64,000 nt of DNA from NCBI RefSeq assembly GCF_000566685.1, contig NZ_AZQN01000001.1, positions 682,001 to 746,000 of the forward strand, in the 5' to 3' direction. Shown piece after piece: positions 17,572-26,080 of this stretch. The DNA is from Dyadobacter tibetensis Y620-1 (GTDB taxonomy: Bacteria; Bacteroidota; Bacteroidia; Cytophagales; Spirosomataceae). Each line of letters begins with the position of its first letter. Positions within the stretch are counted from its first letter, which is position 1. The translations under genes were made by a program, and so were the position numbers. The notes beneath the pieces are model-generated. The model was given only the letters and a program-made list of their open reading frames with translations, did not search any database and was not told the DNA's origin.

Positions 17572-17857
17572 TCCTTAAAAGCAGGTATTTATTTACAGTA
17601 AGCCTGGCAAGAGTTTGCTAATTGATGGAACGAGCAGATTAAATGGGGATCATTCCCACATTATTCAAAGTTCCTAGGTTAGCTCGGTTAGGGCAAAACG
17701 GTTCAAACGGGAAGGAAGTGGCCTCCATGATAACTAAAAAACAGGACGGCTATCAAAAATCTGCTAAATCCTGAGTAAATTACCAAACTAATTCGTCAGT
17801 AGTCCCGAATAGTTGCCAGTCAAAATAAGAATATATCCAGTGCTCAAAATACAAAGA

Positions 17858-18961
17858 ATGCCGAAAGTACTCTTCGATCACCAGAAATTTACCAGCCAAC
17901 GCTATGGAGGAATAAGTCGTTATTTCGCCAATATCATTCAACATATGACCCAGACATCTGAGTTTAGCAGTGTGCTCGGCATATTATATAGTCAGAATCA
18001 TTATCTTAACCCCGCTGCCAGAGGCCTGGATACTATATTATCTCCGCTTCTGAAACATCAACGGCTCAATGCTCAACTCTATAAAGCCAATGAAGCTTAT
18101 AGTAAATATTTGGTAAAACAAGGAAATTATGATCTGTTCCACCCGACCTATTATGATCCCTATTTTTTAAAGGTTTTGAATAAACCTTTGGTCTCAACTA
18201 TTCACGACATGACCTATGAAAAACTTCCGGAGTACTTTTGGGCACAAGACCCCCTAACCTATCATAAAAGGCTGCAAATAGAGAGAGCAGATGCCATTAT
18301 TGCCATCTCTGAGACTACCAAGAAAGATCTTATGCATTTTCATGAGGTAGACGAATCGAAGATATCTGTAATCTATCATGGAATAGATCTTCAGGAACCA
18401 CTAAAGTTTGCTCCCGTAACCAATTTACCGGAAGAATATCTTCTTTATGTAGGAGACAGAAGTGGATACAAAAACTTCTATTTGTTTATTGATGCCTTCA
18501 AGGTTCTCTCCCATAAATACCCAAAACTTCAGGTTATTCTCACAGGAGGAGGGGCTCTGGGTATTGCCGATCAGGAGCTTTTACGACGACAAAGCCTAAG
18601 TTCCCGCATTCGTCATGTTCATGTGAGCGATCAACAATTAAACACTCTTTACAGGGATGCACAATTATTCGTATATCCCTCATTATACGAAGGTTTTGGT
18701 CTTCCGATTTTAGAAGCATTTAAGGCTAATTGTCCTATTTTACTGAGTGATACCCCCTGTTTTAAAGAGATTGCCGAGGATGCCGTTGCTTATTTCGATC
18801 CGTATTCATTGGAGGATTTCATCGTTCAAATGGACCTGCTACTATCCAATTATGAGCAGCGTAAAGCCTATGTCACAAGGGGGAAGGTTCGTTTGGAAGC
18901 GTTTCCAATAGAAAAATCCATTGCTCAAACACTTGATCTTTACAGTCGATTATGTCCTTAG
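17858..18961 (+). CDS. Family 1/4 glycosyltransferase
   Basis: GT-B glycosyltransferase, 367 residues from the ATG at 17858 (MPKVLFDHQKF). The TTG at 17813 gives a longer but atypical N-terminus. The N-lobe has the QRYGGISRYFANI acceptor loop and the C-lobe the donor motif FVYPSLYEGFGLPILEAF. It is the first gene of the exopolysaccharide locus and converges on the fucosyltransferase with a single base between them. Sugar specificity unknown. Confidence 0.88.
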   Translation: MPKVLFDHQKFTSQRYGGISRYFANIIQHMTQTSEFSSVLGILYSQNHYLNPAARGLDTILSPLLKHQRLNAQLYKANEAYSKYLVKQGNYDLFHPTYYDPYFLKVLNKPLVSTIHDMTYEKLPEYFWAQDPLTYHKRLQIERADAIIAISETTKKDLMHFHEVDESKISVIYHGIDLQEPLKFAPVTNLPEEYLLYVGDRSGYKNFYLFIDAFKVLSHKYPKLQVILTGGGALGIADQELLRRQSLSSRIRHVHVSDQQLNTLYRDAQLFVYPSLYEGFGLPILEAFKANCPILLSDTPCFKEIAEDAVAYFDPYSLEDFIVQMDLLLSNYEQRKAYVTRGKVRLEAFPIEKSIAQTLDLYSRLCP

Positions 18962-18962
18962 C

Positions 18963-19778
18963 TTATAGTACATCTACCCATTCGAACCGATCGGTCATAA
19001 TTCCTTTGGGATGCTCCCGACCAATACGGAATCCAAACCAATTATGAGGAGCAATGACCCTGTTCTTTTTGGGGCATAAGTAAGCCGCCCACCATGCAAA
19101 CGTACTGTTGGATATGATGGCAATGTCGGCATTTTGAATTAATTGGAAATCTATAATTTCTGAGTTACTCAAGAACATATAGTTATCTCGATGTGGAAAA
19201 GCGTTTTTAACGAACTCCATATCATCACTCACAAAGATGACCTTATAACTTTCAAGAGCTTCAATACGCATCAATTCTCGTTGAAAATACTCTATCGGTA
19301 AAGAAATATCCCTTTTGCCATAGGACAGATAATCGGTACGGCGTATATGAACTACCACCGTTTTATGGTTCCGGAAAAGATCTCCATACTGTTCGTCAAA
19401 TGCCTGACGAAAGGCTGCCTTAATCTTCAGGGACAGAGGCCTCCCAATTTGGTTAATATAAAAATCAGATTGAAAAAAACCATGGTAGATAGTCCAGTCT
19501 CTGGGCGTATGATGCTTAGGACTAAACAGATTCTGAACATGTACCTCCTTAAAACTCCGCACTCTGGGCACAGACCTAGTCAGTAAGGAATAAAGCTTAG
19601 AATTAAGAGACAAATTGGGCCAATACCCCAGATCGAAATACCGAGCTAAACTGGCATGGTGCGGGTTAGGAAAAAAATATGTTTTCTGGGGATCCCTGGA
19701 CTTTAAGTATTGAAGAAAACAATATTGGAATAACTGATTTCCCAATCTACCATTGAAATTCACTCCGATCATAAGCAA
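18963..19778 (-). CDS. Alpha-1,2-fucosyltransferase family (GT11)
   Basis: 271 residues. The family signature is visible at the N-terminus (GRLGNQLFQYCFLQYL) and at HIRRTDYL in the donor-binding region, followed by IISNSTFAWWAAYL. GT11 enzymes transfer fucose, or sometimes other deoxyhexoses, from GDP-sugar to galactose residues. This suggests a fucose-like residue in the exported glycan. It lies 16 bp downstream of the flippase gene on the same strand. Confidence 0.88.
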   Translation of the reverse strand: MLMIGVNFNGRLGNQLFQYCFLQYLKSRDPQKTYFFPNPHHASLARYFDLGYWPNLSLNSKLYSLLTRSVPRVRSFKEVHVQNLFSPKHHTPRDWTIYHGFFQSDFYINQIGRPLSLKIKAAFRQAFDEQYGDLFRNHKTVVVHIRRTDYLSYGKRDISLPIEYFQRELMRIEALESYKVIFVSDDMEFVKNAFPHRDNYMFLSNSEIIDFQLIQNADIAIISNSTFAWWAAYLCPKKNRVIAPHNWFGFRIGREHPKGIMTDRFEWVDVL

Positions 19779-19794
19779 TTCATAATTATGAGCA

Positions 19795-21135
19795 CTAAGA
19801 CTGAATCCGTGCCTTTATATATTTCGTATAAAATTCCGGATAAAATTGAACCATAAATCTCAAGGTCGACCATAAACTCACATTTATCTCTCTTTTAAGT
19901 ATAATCTGAGCGATGGCAAACCCGACAATATTGGAGATAAGAGTGGCATAGGCTGCACCCATAACACCCATTTCGTCAATCAGAATGTAGTTTAAGCCGA
20001 GATTGACGGCCGTAACTCCCACTACCACCAGAAAAGTAGTTTTAGTCTTTCCAATAGAGTCCAGAATAGTACCAAACTGCCTTCCGTAAGGAATCAACAG
20101 GCAATAAAGAAGGGTGACCTGCAGCAAGGGAATGGTGTCTGCGTATTTTTCTCCGGCAATAAAGTATATCACATAGTCGGAAAAAAGATATAGGAAAAGC
20201 ACTCCAGGCAAGACCAGGGCCAAGGTGGTGCCTACCGATTTCTCATACAGGTACTTGATTCCGCTTTTACCTTCTGTTTCCATCCGTCTCGAACTTTGAG
20301 GGAACACCACGACGGCAATTGCATTCCCTGGAATATCAATCAGATTGGTAATTCGGACAGCAATATTAAAGGCGCCTGAGGCGGCAGGAGACAACATAGC
20401 TCCAAGCATCATTTGGTCCACTGTTCCGGATAAAAGCGAGCTAACTGCTGTCCCAAAGGCATATTTACCGTATCCAAATAACCGATCTAACCATTCCTTG
20501 CTTATCGTAAAGGCCAATTTAAAGTAAGGCCTCACAAACTTAAATGCTATAACGCTGCTGACAATAGCCCCTAGGGCCTGTACCCAAACCAAATCCAGAA
20601 GAGATATCTTATATTCGGATAAGAATGAGACTAATACAAATCCAAAGAATATTCCTTGTCTGATGAAGTTGGTAATAAATATTCCTTGAAATTGAAGATT
20701 GGCTTGTTCTATGGCATTAAATTGGGTGAGAATTCCTGAAAAGATGTATACCAGTATATAAGTATACAATAGGCTGATGAGCTGGGGTGAGTCCCATAAA
20801 CTACTTAAATATGGAGCAAAAATACCTATCAGCAGCAAACAGAGCATGGTAATAGCTATGCTAATAACCGATGAGGCGGTTATGATTTCAGGATGCTCGG
20901 CAGGTTCTGCCGACGAAAGATATTTAACCAATGCGTTTTGGATCAGACCACTACGAATCGCTTCAGCAATGGTGGTTACCGACATAAAAAGGGTCCATAC
21001 CCCGAAGTCGTCCTTCGACAGAATACGAACAAGAAGATAAAAGCCTCCAAAACCAAATAGTACCCCAGAGAAATTCTGTAAAATATTAAGCAGACCTGAT
21101 TTTAACCAATATTGATCCTTCGCCTTGCTACTCAT
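19795..21135 (-). CDS. Wzx-like oligosaccharide flippase
   Basis: 446-residue integral membrane protein of the polysaccharide transporter/MATE-like (MOP) superfamily, with about 12 to 14 helices. Typical stretches are DFGVWTLFMSVTTIAEAIRSGLIQNALVKY and the later MGVMGAAYATLISNIVGFAIAQ. Moves lipid-linked glycan units across the inner membrane. Its start overlaps the upstream gene stop by 4 bp, indicating one operon with the genes at 18963-22085. Confidence 0.85.
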   Translation of the reverse strand: MSSKAKDQYWLKSGLLNILQNFSGVLFGFGGFYLLVRILSKDDFGVWTLFMSVTTIAEAIRSGLIQNALVKYLSSAEPAEHPEIITASSVISIAITMLCLLLIGIFAPYLSSLWDSPQLISLLYTYILVYIFSGILTQFNAIEQANLQFQGIFITNFIRQGIFFGFVLVSFLSEYKISLLDLVWVQALGAIVSSVIAFKFVRPYFKLAFTISKEWLDRLFGYGKYAFGTAVSSLLSGTVDQMMLGAMLSPAASGAFNIAVRITNLIDIPGNAIAVVVFPQSSRRMETEGKSGIKYLYEKSVGTTLALVLPGVLFLYLFSDYVIYFIAGEKYADTIPLLQVTLLYCLLIPYGRQFGTILDSIGKTKTTFLVVVGVTAVNLGLNYILIDEMGVMGAAYATLISNIVGFAIAQIILKREINVSLWSTLRFMVQFYPEFYTKYIKARIQS

Positions 21136-22085
21136 CCCTTTGCTACCATTAAGAAATGGTCCATAATTATTTGTTTAACCTCATCATCAGACTTGGCATG
21201 AAAAATTTCTGCTCCTGAAAATTTAGGGTATAATTTTTCGTAACACTTAAAATGATGCTCAGGGCCTTTTTTCGATAGAATTAAATTTTTACCTCCAAAG
21301 TAACTAGCCAAAGTGGCTGTTCCCCCATGTATAGATAAAAAATCGGTGGCATTGGCATAGACCATCAGTTGCAAATGGTTGAAATTCCTAGCACCTGCCT
21401 TGTTTTCCAAATATAGATCTTCCATCAAAATAACCTCCGGATACTCCTCCTTAAGCCAAGTGTATTCATCCATGTCATATACATCGGAATTATCCATGGT
21501 GATATTCTGTGGTCGGGGCCGGTTATAAACGATCTGATACCGGCTACTCAATCGGTCTAGAATATATTGTAGAATCTCAATACTAAAATAACTGACAGGC
21601 GGACCATCCCATTCCATATTATATCGATTCGCTATGATCAATATTGGCTTATCATATCGGTAAATATCGTTTTGGTAATGCGCTTTCAAAGGAACTGGCA
21701 ACCATTTCTCCATGTCATAATCCTGGCTGTACAGGATTCTAGGCATTTCCAGATTATAGTTCCCTTCATTATTTCTGGTCTCAAAAGTTTCCTGATGCGT
21801 ATCGGAGAAGAAATAAAGCTCTTTGGTATATTTTGACGAAGCTGTGGATTTTAAGGTCCCATTCATATGATGCCAATAGGCAAAAGGGAGCACGAATTGT
21901 AGCTCCGGAGCGAATTCTCCCTGAAAACTTAATTCCTTATATACCGGCTTGGTCCAATAGTCCTTAATATAATATCGCCATTGTCGGATTTGGCACTCGT
22001 AGGTGTGCCTATAATAATATCTCCATTCAGAAGGAAGTCGTCCAAAGCGAAGCAGTACGAAAAGACTTAATAATTTATTTAACAT
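21132..22085 (-). CDS. Unrecognised protein of the exopolysaccharide locus (possible GT-B-like enzyme)
   Basis: 317 residues, no signal peptide, rich in aromatic residues. The C-terminal half (FLSIHGGTATLASYFGGKNL followed by an EHHFKCYEKLYP stretch) resembles the nucleotide-sugar-binding half of GT-B enzymes, with a glycine-rich loop, but I cannot place it in a family. The 4-bp overlap with the flippase gene and the surroundings argue for a step in glycan assembly. The N-terminal 110 residues look unlike known transferases. Confidence 0.6.
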   Translation of the reverse strand: MLNKLLSLFVLLRFGRLPSEWRYYYRHTYECQIRQWRYYIKDYWTKPVYKELSFQGEFAPELQFVLPFAYWHHMNGTLKSTASSKYTKELYFFSDTHQETFETRNNEGNYNLEMPRILYSQDYDMEKWLPVPLKAHYQNDIYRYDKPILIIANRYNMEWDGPPVSYFSIEILQYILDRLSSRYQIVYNRPRPQNITMDNSDVYDMDEYTWLKEEYPEVILMEDLYLENKAGARNFNHLQLMVYANATDFLSIHGGTATLASYFGGKNLILSKKGPEHHFKCYEKLYPKFSGAEIFHAKSDDEVKQIIMDHFLMVAKG

Positions 22086-22335
22086 ATACCATTGATGCGT
22101 ATTGCCTGTTAAAAGAATAACAGATGCAAATCCTGTTACCGTTAGGCGACTAATATGAAGTTGAACCTATCCAATTATTCTCTTATTCAAAAGTAGAATT
22201 TATTTGTATATTTAAATACGGTTAACCCATAAATGTTTTGGAAATGCATGAAAATAAAATTCAAAATATTTCAATTAACTGTATATTTACGCTCATATAG
22301 TCGTTTTAAAACCCCTCAACGTCGCACTGAACCTT

Positions 22336-23199
22336 ATGTCTTTCTATAGCATGCCTGGCTGGACTAAAGCCCATTTGTTTTCACATTTACGTTTCCAGGA
22401 TATTAGTCCCGATCGGATAGAAAAACTAAAGAGTCAGCTAAAAAAATTCAGTCCAGAGAATCCTGAGGTCAGTGTAGTAGTACCTATGTGGAATGAAGCC
22501 GACAACATTTTTAGAACACTTTCAGCCTTATCGGCTAATTCCACGAGGTACCGAACAGAAATTATTGTAATTAATAATAATTCTACAGACAATTCCCAGC
22601 AGGTGCTTGACCAATTAGGTGTTAAGAATTTTTTTCAGCCAAAGCAAGGAACTCCCTACGCTCGTCAATTGGGTCTGGAAAAAGCCAAAGGCAAGTATTT
22701 TCTGTGTGCCGATGCCGATACACTCTATCCGCCTGCCTGGATTGATCTCATGGTTGAGCCTATGGTGACCGATCAAGACGTCACGGGCGTCTATGGTCGT
22801 TATTCATTTATACCTCCTGAGGGTCAAGGTCGCATGGGATTCTGGTTTTATGAACTATTTACAGAAATTATCATTCGTATTAGACAAAGGAAACGTCAGT
22901 ATCTTAACATTTATGGTTTTAATATGGGACTGATTCGAAGCATAGGCCTAGAAACGGGTGGCTTTAATGTTACAGGGGGGCGAAAATACGACGGGGCCGT
23001 TGGTAATGATAATGAAAACGACGCAGAAGATGGTCGGATGGCTCGCAATCTGCTCACCAGAGGTCGTATTCAATTAGTTAGTGCCCCTAAAGCCCGCGTG
23101 TTCACTTCTTCCAGACGCCTCATGGACGATGGAAGCTTATGGCAAGCCTTTACAAAACGAATTAAATATCAGCTACGCATTTTTAAAGAGTTTACTTAG
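22336..23199 (+). CDS. Family 2 glycosyltransferase
   Basis: 287 residues, GT-A fold: EVSVVVPMWNEADNI at the start of the catalytic domain, NNNSTDNS, and the acidic DADT metal motif in FLCADADTLYPPAW. A glycine-rich insert (ETGGFNVTGGRKYDG) and NENDAEDGRMA follow, the latter being the catalytic-acid region. No membrane helices, so it is cytoplasmic. Divergent from the 22085 operon across a 250-bp AT-rich gap likely to hold promoters for both. The single plus-strand gene in an otherwise minus-strand block. Confidence 0.87.
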   Translation: MSFYSMPGWTKAHLFSHLRFQDISPDRIEKLKSQLKKFSPENPEVSVVVPMWNEADNIFRTLSALSANSTRYRTEIIVINNNSTDNSQQVLDQLGVKNFFQPKQGTPYARQLGLEKAKGKYFLCADADTLYPPAWIDLMVEPMVTDQDVTGVYGRYSFIPPEGQGRMGFWFYELFTEIIIRIRQRKRQYLNIYGFNMGLIRSIGLETGGFNVTGGRKYDGAVGNDNENDAEDGRMARNLLTRGRIQLVSAPKARVFTSSRRLMDDGSLWQAFTKRIKYQLRIFKEFT

Positions 23200-23220
23200 G
23201 GAGGGGCTCAGCCCTTCCTT
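23200..23220 (+). terminator. Possible terminator hairpin after the family 2 glycosyltransferase
   Basis: Short stem GGAGGGGC/GCCCTTCC with one G-T pair directly after the stop codon, followed by a modest T/C-rich stretch. Weak compared with the other hairpins of the window. Confidence 0.35.
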
Positions 23221-23274
23221 CCAGTTAATAATTTTCTGATTGCATGTAAAATAACTTGGGCAATTTTAAATTTC

Positions 23275-24738
23275 TCAGCGGTCATAGCATAGATCAGACT
23301 TATCCAATCTATAGCAAACTTGAATGAGGGCGATTGCTAAATAGAAAAGTATGTTATTGGGATATTGAACTAGCGCCTCCTGAGGAAAATTCCCAATGTT
23401 TAAGGCGAATAGTACGAGGATCATAGCCAGACAATACATTTTCAGTTCTGGATTTCGTATTCGGTAATACTGATCAATGCCCGTACTTAAAAATATATAC
23501 ATCAAAATACAGAACAAAAATAACCCGATCCATCCTAATTCCACTGCTACCCGCACATACCCGCTGTCAGGTGGAAAATTTGCAAGATAGGAATAGGGAG
23601 CAAAACGTACTCCCCACATGCCCGTAGCACCTAGCCCGCCGCCCATTGGGTGCGACAGAATATAGGGCTTAATGCGAGCCTGATTCATTTTGCGTACATT
23701 ATAAGAAGCGTCATCTCCGGGCCTAAAGGCAGTCTGAAACCGAGCAATGGAAGGATTAGACGTGGGAATAAAAATAAGTGCGACGAAGAAAAAAGTGGCC
23801 AGAATGGCGCCTATCATGATTTGCTTACTAAACTTTAGTATGGCCAGCATTACCAAAGCTGCCGGCACGAGCACATATGCTCCTCTTGTACCCGAGAAAA
23901 GCATAGAATGTCCCATGAAGACGAGAACAGGCACGAGCAGGACCTTCATCCATTTGGGTATAGGCCCTAGTAATAGCACGATACATAAAAGACAGCCTAA
24001 CACCATGTTGTAAGAAAATTCAACAGGATCCGAAAATATGGAATATTTACGCCAGTGCCCGTCGATGAAGAGCAATGAAACATTGAGCGGATCCGACTCC
24101 AAAGTAGCCATTTCTGAATCTGGAAATCCAAGATATTCCTGTCGGTAAGCGTATAATGCAGCAACTAAGGATAAGGTAAGCCATAGAACCAAAAGAATAC
24201 GTACCTGTTCAAGCGTTCGGATATAATAGACAAAAACATAGTACATCAGTGTAATCACAGCCACCGTGCGTACGGTATACACCCATGCCAATCTTGATTC
24301 GGCAGCCGGATTTATTACTTGCAGCAGATTATAACCTACCCATACTAGAATCATAACGGATACCGGCCCCCTGAAGATAGACCAATCCGGCCTCTTTTTA
24401 TGACTAATAATCAGACTAAGTAGTAGAAAAGCCTGCATCCCGTCCAGAACCGTCCCCAAAGGAAAGTTAACCCCCATTCTAAAAATAAAGAAAAGGAAGT
24501 AAGCCAGGATAATGAGACATAGAATCCCGAAAAAAGGAAACATCATCATGGCATACACGGTAGGAAGGGCCGCCAGACCTACCAGAACCAGCACTCCTGT
24601 ACTCAGTCCTCCTTTGACTGTGAGGACACCTAGGCACACGGCCACTACGGAAAGTGTCGCTAGCGTCCGATAGTCATATAGCCAGTCGGTATACCCCCGA
24701 AATGGGTTATAGGAACGATTTCCTTCTCTGGATTTCAA
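23275..24738 (-). CDS. O-antigen ligase/polymerase-family membrane protein
   Basis: 487-residue polytopic protein with about 11 to 12 membrane helices. The Wzy_C/O-antigen-ligase core appears as the large periplasmic loop around GTRGAYVLVPAAL and the HPMGGGLGATGMWG stretch, with the conserved arginines and histidine expected of this family. It probably polymerises or ligates lipid-linked glycan units. The start is a TTG at 24738, the only start available after an in-frame stop. It follows the small membrane-protein gene by 11 bp. Confidence 0.82.
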   Translation of the reverse strand: MKSREGNRSYNPFRGYTDWLYDYRTLATLSVVAVCLGVLTVKGGLSTGVLVLVGLAALPTVYAMMMFPFFGILCLIILAYFLFFIFRMGVNFPLGTVLDGMQAFLLLSLIISHKKRPDWSIFRGPVSVMILVWVGYNLLQVINPAAESRLAWVYTVRTVAVITLMYYVFVYYIRTLEQVRILLVLWLTLSLVAALYAYRQEYLGFPDSEMATLESDPLNVSLLFIDGHWRKYSIFSDPVEFSYNMVLGCLLCIVLLLGPIPKWMKVLLVPVLVFMGHSMLFSGTRGAYVLVPAALVMLAILKFSKQIMIGAILATFFFVALIFIPTSNPSIARFQTAFRPGDDASYNVRKMNQARIKPYILSHPMGGGLGATGMWGVRFAPYSYLANFPPDSGYVRVAVELGWIGLFLFCILMYIFLSTGIDQYYRIRNPELKMYCLAMILVLFALNIGNFPQEALVQYPNNILFYLAIALIQVCYRLDKSDLCYDR

Positions 24739-24749
24739 ATACTAATATT

Positions 24750-24893
24750 TTAAATAAATAGAATCTTAAAGAAAAAGAAAAATATACTGATAAAAGCGGC
24801 CAGTAAAGCAACGCGCCGCATCACCTTATCCACCGGGGTAAGATGGGGCTCCCTTTCTCCTTCTCTCACCTTATTCCTGGGTTCTACTTTCAT
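24750..24893 (-). CDS. Small single-span membrane protein (47 residues) within the exopolysaccharide operon
   Basis: Too short for common ORF cutoffs. Starts MKVEPRNKVREGEREPHLTP and continues to a basic DKVMRR, then one hydrophobic helix rich in Phe (VALLAAFISIFFFFF) and ends KILFI. Its ATG overlaps the stop of the upstream glycosyltransferase gene (ATGA, 24890-24893) and its stop precedes the polymerase-like gene by 11 bp. This arrangement makes it a real translated gene. The positively charged N-terminus and single helix predict N-in topology. Function unknown; a subunit or stabiliser of the neighbouring glycosyltransferase or polymerase is inference. Confidence 0.72.
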   Translation of the reverse strand: MKVEPRNKVREGEREPHLTPVDKVMRRVALLAAFISIFFFFFKILFI

Positions 24894-26068
24894 GATTTCA
24901 AGTCTTTTCCTGAAATATTTTTATGTCGGGTAGCTACTGAAATTTGATTTGCCTTCTTTACCTTTAGTAACGATCTTAATTGATAAAAGATAAAGGACGG
25001 AATGCCCTTCAAGGCAGAATAGATAGACCTGTCTGTAGGACTATTCCATAGGGCCAGCATAAACCCGACAACAAAACATAGCAAAGCCAGTAGCCATAAA
25101 AGGGTAATGACAGGCCAAAATGCTAAATTAAACAGAGCAAAGCCTACGGCAGCCAAAATAAAGATAAATAATGGTGGGCGAAGCAGAACAAGACCAAAAA
25201 GAAACTGATTCCAGTTAAAGTTAACAATGCCTTTACCCATCAAACCAAACCCTAGACTAAAATAACGGAACCAGGTATTAATCCAGCGGGCCCGCTGGTT
25301 GACGAGCTGCCCCGCCTCGGAGGTCTTTTGATCCCAAACGATGGCTTCCTCCGCAAATGCGATACGTTTACCCTGATCGATGATAGCATGTTGAAGTACC
25401 TTGTCGAAGCCAGCACCATCGACCGCCTTATTTTGCAGGCAGTCGCGATAAAGTTTCGTGGTAAAGGCCATACCCGAACCCGCTAGGGTTGCCGATGCAC
25501 CTAGACCAAAAAGTACTTTTCCATCATAATAATGATAATAGATGTCACGGGCGGCATCCAGACGAGCCAGAACCGTATCTAGATTTTTCGCCGACCGAAT
25601 CCCCTGAACCGCCTCATAACCCTGTCCAAAGTAAATGTTAAGCTGGCTCATAAAATCAGCATCTACTATATTGTCGCTATCAATGATTGCCAGATGGCTA
25701 TGCGACCTTTGGAAACGCTCTATGGCGTAAAAATGTGATTTCACATTACCCGCTAAGGTCTCAGGCGGTCGGAGCACGACCACCCTGGGATCCATAAAAT
25801 TCAATTCTGAGATATCACAGTTGTCGGCTACCACATAGACTAGAAAATTTTGATAATCAGATTTTAAAATGGAAGCCACCACTGCTGGAAGCTGATCCGT
25901 TATCTGATAAGCCGTGACAATGACACCATAGTCGGGCCTCGGGTGATTTGTACTCCACTTCACTGACTTATTTACTAATAAGTATATCAGCCACATGAAC
26001 AAGGGCATGATCAGAAACACTCCGAAGTATGCCTGAATCAAAATCCATAATACATATAATAAAATCAT
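24890..26068 (-). CDS. Membrane-bound family 2 glycosyltransferase
   Basis: 392 residues. One N-terminal helix, a cytoplasmic GT-A domain (DYGVIVTAYQITDQLPAVVASIL, DSDN metal motif in LAIIDSDNIVDADF, then QRARW of the QxxRW acceptor/processive motif) and three to four C-terminal helices. The QRARW motif is typical of processive synthases of the cellulose/hyaluronan type, so it may extend a polysaccharide chain. Upstream of the small membrane protein gene, with which it overlaps by 4 bp. Confidence 0.85.
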   Translation of the reverse strand: MILLYVLWILIQAYFGVFLIMPLFMWLIYLLVNKSVKWSTNHPRPDYGVIVTAYQITDQLPAVVASILKSDYQNFLVYVVADNCDISELNFMDPRVVVLRPPETLAGNVKSHFYAIERFQRSHSHLAIIDSDNIVDADFMSQLNIYFGQGYEAVQGIRSAKNLDTVLARLDAARDIYYHYYDGKVLFGLGASATLAGSGMAFTTKLYRDCLQNKAVDGAGFDKVLQHAIIDQGKRIAFAEEAIVWDQKTSEAGQLVNQRARWINTWFRYFSLGFGLMGKGIVNFNWNQFLFGLVLLRPPLFIFILAAVGFALFNLAFWPVITLLWLLALLCFVVGFMLALWNSPTDRSIYSALKGIPSFIFYQLRSLLKVKKANQISVATRHKNISGKDLKS

Positions 26069-26080
26069 AAAGCCTGTATT

